Assembly: GCA_036268355.1 (NCBI GenBank)
Contig: DATAUG010000203.1
Coordinates: 1 to 64,000, forward strand
Reading direction: 5' to 3'
DNA length: 64,000 nucleotides
Origin: DASQPJ01 sp036268355
GTDB lineage: Bacteria; Actinomycetota; Actinomycetes; Sporichthyales; Sporichthyaceae
Part shown: one piece after another, positions 24,291-30,290 of the stretch
How the letters are laid out: every line of letters starts with the position of its first letter
How positions within the stretch are numbered: position 1 is the stretch's first letter
The notes under the pieces: model-generated
Told to the model about the DNA's origin: nothing
The model's database searches: none
Seen by the model: the letters and a program-made list of their open reading frames with translations, nothing else
Translations under genes and position numbers: made by a program

Positions 24291-25739
24291 ATGACGAGTA
24301 CCGATGCATACGAGTTCGATCCGCTCGACGAGATCGTCGACGACGAGGAACTGGATCGGCTCGATCCGGACGGCGACCAGTTGGACCTCGCCGAACGTCA
24401 CGCGCTGCGCCGCGTTCCGGGATTGTCCACCGAACTCCTCGACGTCACCGAGGTGGAGTACCGGCAGCTGCGGCTGGAACGGGTGGTGCTGGTCGGCGTG
24501 TGGACCTCGGGAATCGGGACCGCCGAGGCCGAGAACTCGATGCACGAGCTGCGCAGACTTGCCGAGACTGCCGGCGCGCTGGTCCTCGATGGGTTTGTGC
24601 AGCGCCGCGATCGGCCCGACCCGGCCACCTACGTCGGGTCCGGGAAGGCCAAGGCGCTACGCGAGGTGATCGTCGCAACCGGCGCCGACACGCTGGTCTG
24701 CGACGGTGAGCTGACGCCCAGTCAGTTGGTCCAGCTCGAGAAGATCGTCCAGGTCAAGGTAATCGACCGGACGGCGCTGATCCTGGACATCTTCGCCCAA
24801 CACGCCAAGTCGCGGGAGGGCAAGGCGCAGGTCGAGCTGGCCCAACTGCAGTACATGTTGCCCAGGCTGCGCGGCTGGGGTCAGTCGATGTCCCGCCAAG
24901 GCGGCGGCCGGGTGGCCGGCGGCGCCGGCATCGGCGGCCGGGGCCCCGGCGAGACCAAGATCGAGACCGACCGGCGGCGGATCCGCACGCGCACCGCGCG
25001 GCTGCGCCGCGAGATAACCGAGATGGGGACCGCGCGAGCCACCCAACGGACCGAACGCCGCCGGCATGCGATCGCCTCGGTGGCGATCGTCGGGTACACC
25101 AACGCGGGGAAGTCGTCCCTGCTGAACCGGATCACCGGTGCGGGCGTCCTGGTCGAGAATGCGCTGTTCGCGACCCTGGACCCCACGGTGCGCCGGGCCG
25201 AGACCCCGTACGGCCAGTCCTTCACGCTGACCGACACGGTCGGCTTCGTGCGGCACCTGCCGCACCAGTTGGTCGAGGCGTTCCGCTCCACGCTGGAGGA
25301 GATCGCCCAGGCCGACCTCATCCTCCACATCGTGGACGGCTCGGACGATGAACCCGAGGCGCAACTGAGCGCCGTCCGGGCGGTGCTGGCCGAGATCGAA
25401 GCCCGCGACGTCCGGGAGATCGTCGTGGTGAACAAGGCCGACGCGGCGCAGCCGGCGGTGCTGGAACGCCTGGTGCGGCGCGAACCCACCGCGGTGGTGG
25501 TGTCGGCGCGGACCGGCGTGGGCATCGAGGGCCTGCTGTCCGCGATCGCGGCGGCGATCCCACGGCCCGACGTCGAGGTGAACGTGCTCGTGCCCTATGA
25601 GCACGGTGGGCTGGTCGCTCGGGTGCATGAGCACGGAGATGTGCTGGTTCAGGAGTACACGGGGGAGGGCACGCGTCTGCGGGCGCGGGTCGGCGATGCG
25701 CTGGCCGCCGAATTGGCGCCGTTTGCCGCCGCGACGTAG
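24291..25739 (+). CDS. hflX: GTPase HflX
   Basis: A ribosome-associated GTPase that splits stalled 70S or 100S ribosomes under stress. In the 482-residue protein, the N-terminal domain contains VQRRDRPDPATYVGSGKAK and the long helical linker QHAKSREGKAQVELAQLQYMLPRLRGWG with the Gly-rich loop GIGGRGPGETKIETDRRRI. The G domain has G1 GYTNAGKSSL, G2 with FATLDPTVR, G3 DTVGF and G4 NKAD. The ATG 24291 follows TAGGGAGCGC. The acidic N-terminal 40 residues (DPLDEIVDDEELDRLDPDGD) are an extension typical of actinobacterial HflX. Confidence 0.95.
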   Translation: MTSTDAYEFDPLDEIVDDEELDRLDPDGDQLDLAERHALRRVPGLSTELLDVTEVEYRQLRLERVVLVGVWTSGIGTAEAENSMHELRRLAETAGALVLDGFVQRRDRPDPATYVGSGKAKALREVIVATGADTLVCDGELTPSQLVQLEKIVQVKVIDRTALILDIFAQHAKSREGKAQVELAQLQYMLPRLRGWGQSMSRQGGGRVAGGAGIGGRGPGETKIETDRRRIRTRTARLRREITEMGTARATQRTERRRHAIASVAIVGYTNAGKSSLLNRITGAGVLVENALFATLDPTVRRAETPYGQSFTLTDTVGFVRHLPHQLVEAFRSTLEEIAQADLILHIVDGSDDEPEAQLSAVRAVLAEIEARDVREIVVVNKADAAQPAVLERLVRREPTAVVVSARTGVGIEGLLSAIAAAIPRPDVEVNVLVPYEHGGLVARVHEHGDVLVQEYTGEGTRLRARVGDALAAELAPFAAAT

Positions 25740-25801
25740 GACACGGCTGCGGGTGGGGGATCGCGGGCGCGCGGGGCCCGAGAGGTCCTAGTCTCGACCG
25801 G

Positions 25802-28054
25802 GTGACGGCGCCGTCGGTCGAGGAGCTGCTCGAGGCCGCGGTCCGCCAACTCGGTGGGGTCAGCAGGCCCGGTCAGCTGCGGATGGCCCAGGCGGTCGCC
25901 GAGTCGATGCGTACCGGCGAGCACCTGCTCGTCCAGGCCGGTACGGGGACCGGAAAGTCGCTCGCCTATCTGATCCCGGCGTTGCTTGATCGCCGCCCGG
26001 TGGTGATCGCGACGGCGACCCTCGGCCTTCAGGCGCAACTGGTGCGTCGGGACCTGCCGCGCCTGGTCGCCACCGCAGCGCCGCTGCTGGGGCGTACCCC
26101 CACGTTCGCGATCCTCAAGGGCCGGAACAACTACGTGTGCAAACACCGGGTCGGTGGCGGCGTACCGACCGAGGACGGGCTGTTCGACGCGGCGGCGACC
26201 CAGGCGCTCACCAGTGCGCTGGGTCGCGAGGTGCTGCGGGCGCGGGAGTGGGCCGAGCAGACCGACACCGGCGACCGGGACGATCTCGCGCCCGGGGTCA
26301 GCGACCGGGCCTGGGCGCAGGTGTCGGTTTCGTCCCGGGAATGTCTGGGCGCGACGCGTTGCCCGCAGGGCGCGGAATGCTTCGCCGAGGCGGCCCGGGC
26401 CCGGGCCGGCGAGGCGGACGTGGTGGTGACCAACCACGCCCTGTTGGCCATCGACGCGTTGGAGAACATCCCAGTTCTGCCGGACCACGGTGCCGTCGTC
26501 GTCGACGAGGCCCACGAGCTGATCGATCGGGTCTCCGCCGTGGCCACCGCCGAGTTGACGCAGGCGACGGTGGAACGTGCGGCGCGTGCGGCGAGCCGGG
26601 TGGCCGACGCCCGCGCCGTCGACATCCTGGAGGGGGTGGCCGAGGGGGTTGCGGCCACGCTGGCGCAGGTGCCGCCCGGGCCGTTGCGGCCGATGCCCGC
26701 CCTGGTGCGGGCCGAAGTCGCGGCCCTGCGGGACGCGGCACGGGCGGTGCTGCTGTCGATCTCGACGTCGAAGGAGGACACGCCCGATCTCCTGCTCGCC
26801 AAGCGAGTCGCTCGCGTGGCCATCGAGGAGGTAGTCGACACCACCGATCGACTGGTGTCCGCAGCCGAGGGTGATGTCGCCTGGCTGGCAGCCGAGGAGC
26901 GCCGCGGCCGGGTCCTGCGGGTGGCACCGTTGTCGGTCGCCGGTCTGCTGCGTGAGGCGTTGTTCGGCAGCCGGACCGTCCTGCTGACCTCGGCGACCCT
27001 GGCCATCGGTGGGGACTTCGACATCGCGGTCCGTAGCTTCGGGCTACCGGTGGGCGGCGAGCCCGGTGCGGCGTCCGGGGGCACGGCCGCCGTCGCGAAC
27101 CCGGGAGCCGAACCGATCCATTCCGGCCCGAGCCCGCGGGCGGGCCGAACCGGTCCCGAGCCCGGCCGAGGCGGAGACACGGGCCGGGGCGGAGACACGG
27201 GCCGGGGCGGAGACACGGGCCGAGGCGAACCCGAGCGCGGTCCCGAGGTGAGCGCGCGCAGAGGCGATCCCGAGCCCGCCCTGGACGGGGGCGTGGACCG
27301 GGCCGATCCCGAGCCTCGCCCGACGCGATGGCGGGCGCTGGACGTGGGCTCGCCGTTCGACTACCCGCGCCAGGCAATCCTCTACGTCGCTCGCCACCTG
27401 CCGCCGCCGGGACGCGATGGCTTGTCCGCCCAGGCGTTGGACGAGTTGGCCGCGCTGATCGAGTGCGCCGGGGGCCGAACCCTCGGCCTGTTCTCGTCGC
27501 GCCGCGTCGCCGAGCAGACCGCCGATGTACTTCGTCCGCGCCTGGCATATCCGTTGCTCTGCCAGGGCGACGACACGTTGCCCGAACTGGTGCGCTGCTT
27601 CCGGGAGGAACCGACGACATGTCTGTTCGGCACCCTGTCGCTCTGGCACGGCATCGACGTCCCGGGAGTCTCCTGCCAGCTCGTCGTGATCGACCGCATT
27701 CCGTTCCCGCGTCCCGACGAGCCGCTTGCCGCGGCCCGGGCGAGAGCGGCCGACGAGGCGGGCGGCAACGGATTCATGTCGGTGTACGCCGCCGCCGCCG
27801 CGGTGCGCCTGGCGCAGGGCGCCGGCCGACTCGTCCGTTCAGACACCGATCGTGGCGTGGTCGCGGTTCTGGACTCGCGTCTGGACTCCGCTCGTTACGG
27901 TCGCTTCCTGCGCTCGTCGTTGCCTCCCTTCTGGTACACCACTGACACCCGGACGGTCCGGGCGGCGCTCAGCAGGTTGTCCGAACAGGCCGCGGCGGTG
28001 ACCGTGGGCGGTCCACCGAGGCCGGGTTCTGACGATGCATCAGATACGACGTAG
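25802..28054 (+). CDS. dinG: DinG-family ATP-dependent helicase with a low-complexity insertion
   Basis: An XPD/DinG superfamily 2 helicase acting on DNA during repair. Of 750 residues, the Walker A is AGTGTGKSLAYLIPAL, and the four Fe-S cysteines are in NYVCKH and SRECLGATRCPQGAECF. The DEAH box is VVVDEAHELI. Motif VI is in RLAQGAGRLVRSDTDRGVV. About 100 residues rich in Gly, Pro, Arg and Glu are inserted between the SFGLP segment and WRALDVGSPFDYPRQAILY, where other family members have few residues. They include three 18-bp tandem repeats. The gene converges on lexA with a 15-nt overlap of the 3' ends. Confidence 0.93.
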   Translation: MTAPSVEELLEAAVRQLGGVSRPGQLRMAQAVAESMRTGEHLLVQAGTGTGKSLAYLIPALLDRRPVVIATATLGLQAQLVRRDLPRLVATAAPLLGRTPTFAILKGRNNYVCKHRVGGGVPTEDGLFDAAATQALTSALGREVLRAREWAEQTDTGDRDDLAPGVSDRAWAQVSVSSRECLGATRCPQGAECFAEAARARAGEADVVVTNHALLAIDALENIPVLPDHGAVVVDEAHELIDRVSAVATAELTQATVERAARAASRVADARAVDILEGVAEGVAATLAQVPPGPLRPMPALVRAEVAALRDAARAVLLSISTSKEDTPDLLLAKRVARVAIEEVVDTTDRLVSAAEGDVAWLAAEERRGRVLRVAPLSVAGLLREALFGSRTVLLTSATLAIGGDFDIAVRSFGLPVGGEPGAASGGTAAVANPGAEPIHSGPSPRAGRTGPEPGRGGDTGRGGDTGRGGDTGRGEPERGPEVSARRGDPEPALDGGVDRADPEPRPTRWRALDVGSPFDYPRQAILYVARHLPPPGRDGLSAQALDELAALIECAGGRTLGLFSSRRVAEQTADVLRPRLAYPLLCQGDDTLPELVRCFREEPTTCLFGTLSLWHGIDVPGVSCQLVVIDRIPFPRPDEPLAAARARAADEAGGNGFMSVYAAAAAVRLAQGAGRLVRSDTDRGVVAVLDSRLDSARYGRFLRSSLPPFWYTTDTRTVRAALSRLSEQAAAVTVGGPPRPGSDDASDTT
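27164..27229 (+). repeat. 18-bp tandem repeats within dinG
   Basis: Three copies of a GGCGGAGACAC-starting 18-nt unit (27170, 27188, 27206), encoding repeated GRGGDT. They lie in the low-complexity insertion of the helicase. A length of 18 keeps the frame, so copy number may vary without inactivating the protein. Confidence 0.85.
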
Positions 28055-28786
28055 CACGCTCACCACTCGGCCCAGGATGACCGCGTCGTCACCCGGAATC
28101 GGGTCGTAGGCTGGATTGTGCGGCATCAACCAGATTTTGTTGCCCCGCCGCTTGAAGGTCTTGACGGTCGCCTCTCCGTCGATCAACGCCGCCACGATGT
28201 CGCCCGGCTCGGCCACGGGTTGCTGGCGTACCACCACCCAGTCGCCGTCGCAGATCGCCGCGTCGACCATGGAGTCGCCGGCGACCCGAAGCATGAACAA
28301 CGTCCCCTCGCCCACCAGCTCCCGAGGTAGCGGGAAGACCGATTCGATCGCCTGTTCGGCGAGGATCGGCCCGCCGGCCGCGATCCGTCCGACGACCGGG
28401 ACGTAGACGGCGGCCGGTCGCGCAGCACGGACCTCCGCCTCGTCCAGCACCCCCGAAGGGGCGACCCCCTGCGGCAACCGCACCTCGACCGCGCGGGGCC
28501 GGTTCGGGTCGCGGCGCAGGTAGCCCTTCTTCTCCAAGGTGATCAATTGGTGCGACACCGACGAGGTCGAGGTGAGGCCGACCGCGTCGCCGATCTCGCG
28601 CATGGACGGCGGATAGCCGCGTCGTTCCACCGCGTCGCGGATCACCTCGAGGACCTTCCGCTGACGAGGCGTCAGGCCGTGGTCGTCCGGGGGACCGTCG
28701 GGCAGCGCGTGCAGCTCGCCACCGCCCTCGACGGACTCCGACCGTCCACCGATCGTGCGTGCGCCGTCCTTGGCACGGCCGACCAT
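28040..28786 (-). CDS. lexA: SOS repressor LexA
   Basis: Represses DNA-damage genes and cleaves itself when RecA is active. The 248-residue protein starts at ATG 28786 behind GAGGAGG. An N-terminal 36 residues precede the winged HTH (LTPRQRKVLEVIRDAVERRGYPPSMREIGDAVGLTSTSSVSHQL). The cleavage site Ala137-Gly138 is in GRIAAGGP. The catalytic Ser172 (AGDSMVDAAICDGDW) and Lys209 (DGEATVKTF) are intact. Two SOS boxes lie in the divergent region, one close to this gene, so autoregulation is expected. The 3' end overlaps that of dinG. Confidence 0.97.
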   Translation of the reverse strand: MVGRAKDGARTIGGRSESVEGGGELHALPDGPPDDHGLTPRQRKVLEVIRDAVERRGYPPSMREIGDAVGLTSTSSVSHQLITLEKKGYLRRDPNRPRAVEVRLPQGVAPSGVLDEAEVRAARPAAVYVPVVGRIAAGGPILAEQAIESVFPLPRELVGEGTLFMLRVAGDSMVDAAICDGDWVVVRQQPVAEPGDIVAALIDGEATVKTFKRRGNKIWLMPHNPAYDPIPGDDAVILGRVVSVLRRI

Positions 28787-28868
28787 CTGTGCCTCCTCGC
28801 CTGCTCCGACGAAGTCCCGTCTGAACCTGTCGGTTACCAGGGAACGTAGCGCGCCCGGCGACATCTTT

Positions 28869-28882
28869 CAAACACATGTTCG
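28869..28882 (-). promoter_or_regulatory. SOS box (LexA operator), lexA side
   Basis: CAAACACATGTTCG on the + strand, read on the - strand as CGAACATGTGTTTG. It matches the actinobacterial consensus CGAAC-N4-GTTCG except for one base. It lies 83 nt upstream of the lexA start. Confidence 0.8.
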
Positions 28883-28938
28883 AACAGTCGTGGAAAGTGT
28901 CGGTCGACTCCGGTACAACTGTCGACGACCGGATCGAT

Positions 28939-28952
28939 CGAATAAATGTTCG
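28939..28952 (+). promoter_or_regulatory. SOS box (LexA operator), LysM-gene side
   Basis: CGAATAAATGTTCG, one mismatch to CGAAC-N4-GTTCG, 38 nt upstream of the start of the LysM gene. Confidence 0.75.
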
Positions 28953-28989
28953 AGAACAGCGCCCGTGCGGCGCACAGGAGGGGGAAGCC

Positions 28990-29439
28990 ATGAATGCAGG
29001 AACGCTCGAGGCTGCTCGGCTGCGACACCCGGCCGGATCGCGTTTGTCGGGCTGTTCGGCGCCCGTCGGCGCGCCGGATCTGCGGTTGGTGCCGCCGATG
29101 GCGCGGCAGCGAGGCGCGAGTGAATTCGACGGGGTAGGAGGCGGCGAGCGGGGGCCCCGATTGACCAGGCGCGGTCGCGCCGTGGCGTTGGCGCTGCTGC
29201 TTGCTGTGGTGTTCGGTGCGGGCCTCGCCTTCGGCACCCGTGCCGTCGGTGCCGATTCCCGCTCCGCGGTCCCGGCTGTGCCGCATTCATTGATCGTGCG
29301 TCCCGGCCAGACGCTGTGGGGCATTGCGCGGGCGGTGGATCCCGGCGCCGATCCCCGCTCGACCGTCGATCGATTGATCGAGCTCAACGCATTGCCGGGG
29401 GCCGACATCGAGGCCGGCCGGACCTTGGTGATCCCGTGA
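28990..29439 (+). CDS. LysM membrane protein, probable SOS cell-division inhibitor
   Basis: A 149-residue protein with a cytoplasmic polar N-terminus (1-60), one membrane segment (about 63-83: RAVALALLLAVVFGAGLAFG) and an extracellular LysM domain (about 99-149: HSLIVRPGQTLWGIARAV...IEAGRTLVIP). It is divergent from lexA and has its own SOS box. The layout matches Rv2719c of Mycobacterium tuberculosis and DivS of Corynebacterium, which block septation after DNA damage. Function is therefore inferred from architecture and context. The ATG follows GGAGGGGGAAGCC. Confidence 0.85.
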   Translation: MNAGTLEAARLRHPAGSRLSGCSAPVGAPDLRLVPPMARQRGASEFDGVGGGERGPRLTRRGRAVALALLLAVVFGAGLAFGTRAVGADSRSAVPAVPHSLIVRPGQTLWGIARAVDPGADPRSTVDRLIELNALPGADIEAGRTLVIP

Positions 29440-29625
29440 TCGGCCGCGGGCACCTCGTGCTCCTGGAGGCCTGCGACACGCCCGGGCCGATGGGGGACAC
29501 GCCGTGTTCGGGAGGTTCGTCGCACCCGGTTCAGGGCTCTGACCTGCGTCTGGGGGGCGGGCCGACGGCGGGCGTCCAATTGGTGGCCGGCGTCCCTTGC
29601 GGTGTGGGCAGGACGGTTCTACGGT

Positions 29626-29652
29626 CTACATCTAGTAGTTACACCGCTGTAA
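29626..29652. promoter_or_regulatory. Two adjacent palindromes upstream of nrdR (NrdR-box candidates)
   Basis: CTAC-ATCTA-GTAG (29626-29638) and TTACA-CCGC-TGTAA (29639-29652) abut directly. NrdR usually binds two AT-rich 16-bp palindromes near class I and II reductase promoters, and these are the only AT-rich dyads in this leader. The fit to the ACACWATATATWGTGT-type consensus is poor, so the call is tentative. Confidence 0.4.
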
Positions 29653-29654
29653 GT

Positions 29655-29709
29655 AGTCCACAGCTTGTGCACCCAGGGTCCACAACACGTCCACAAGCGA
29701 TCCACAGGA
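29655..29709 (+). repeat. Five 11-bp-phased GTCCACA-like repeats before nrdR
   Basis: TCCACA occurs at 29657, 29679, 29690 and 29701, and a degenerate copy (TGCACC) fills the slot at 29668, giving a strict 11-nt period. Each unit resembles part of the actinobacterial DnaA box TTGTCCACA (shared TCCACA, three of five also with the preceding G). The array ends 30 nt before the nrdR start. It could be a DnaA or other regulator array on one DNA face. Confidence 0.65.
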
Positions 29710-29738
29710 CAACGTCCCCAACAGCCCGGGAGTCGGTC

Positions 29739-30206
29739 TTGAACTGTCCCTTCTGCCGCCTGGCCGACACTCGCGTGGTCGATTCGCGGACCACCGAGGA
29801 CGGCGCGGCGATCCGACGCCGCCGGCAGTGCGAGCAGTGCCAGCGGCGCTTCACGACCCTTGAGACGGCCGGGCTGTACGTGCTCAAGCGCAGCGGAGCG
29901 AGCGAGCCGTTCAGCCGCGAGAAGGTCCTGGCAGGCGTTCGGAAGGCATGTCAGGGCCGCCCGGTGGGCGACGACGCGCTGGCGCTGTTGGCCCAGCGCG
30001 TGGAGGAGTCGGTCCGCACGGCCGGAGGCGCGGAGGTGCGGGCGCACGACGTCGGCATGGCGGTACTCGGCCCGTTGCGGGATCTGGACGAGGTGGCCTA
30101 CCTGCGATTCGCGAGCGTCTATCGGGGTTTCGACTCCATGGCGGACTTCGAGGCGGAGATTGCCGCGCTGCGGGCCGAGCGGCTGGTCGCGTCCAGCGCC
30201 GGTTGA
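29739..30206 (+). CDS. nrdR: Transcriptional repressor NrdR
   Basis: Represses ribonucleotide reductase genes when dATP is bound. The 155-residue protein starts at TTG 29739, 8 nt after GGGAG, with NCPFCRLADTRVVDSR. The zinc ribbon cysteines are 3, 6, 31 and 34 (CPFC, CEQC). The ATP cone spans about residues 49-139 (VLKRSGASEPFSREKVLAGVRKAC...VAYLRFASVYRGF). It is followed 84 nt later by nrdJ, forming an nrdRJ operon as in Streptomyces. Confidence 0.96.
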   Translation: MNCPFCRLADTRVVDSRTTEDGAAIRRRRQCEQCQRRFTTLETAGLYVLKRSGASEPFSREKVLAGVRKACQGRPVGDDALALLAQRVEESVRTAGGAEVRAHDVGMAVLGPLRDLDEVAYLRFASVYRGFDSMADFEAEIAALRAERLVASSAG

Positions 30207-30290
30207 GCCGGGCGCTGCCCAGCGGGATCACGACTTCGCTCGGCAATGGACGAGCGGCCCAGGTTGTTGCACACACTAGGAGGACGTGAC

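Noticed and set aside
24711..24725. Near-match to CTGACG-N3-CGTCAG in hflX (also 19805 in ygiD)
   Set aside because: Both encode LTPxQ-type protein segments, so codon choice explains the match; the lexA copy at 28661 has the same caveat.
29440..29738. Possible cobalamin riboswitch in the nrdRJ leader
   Set aside because: No B12-box sequence or the expected multi-stem core could be found; the region is better described by palindromes and 11-bp repeats.
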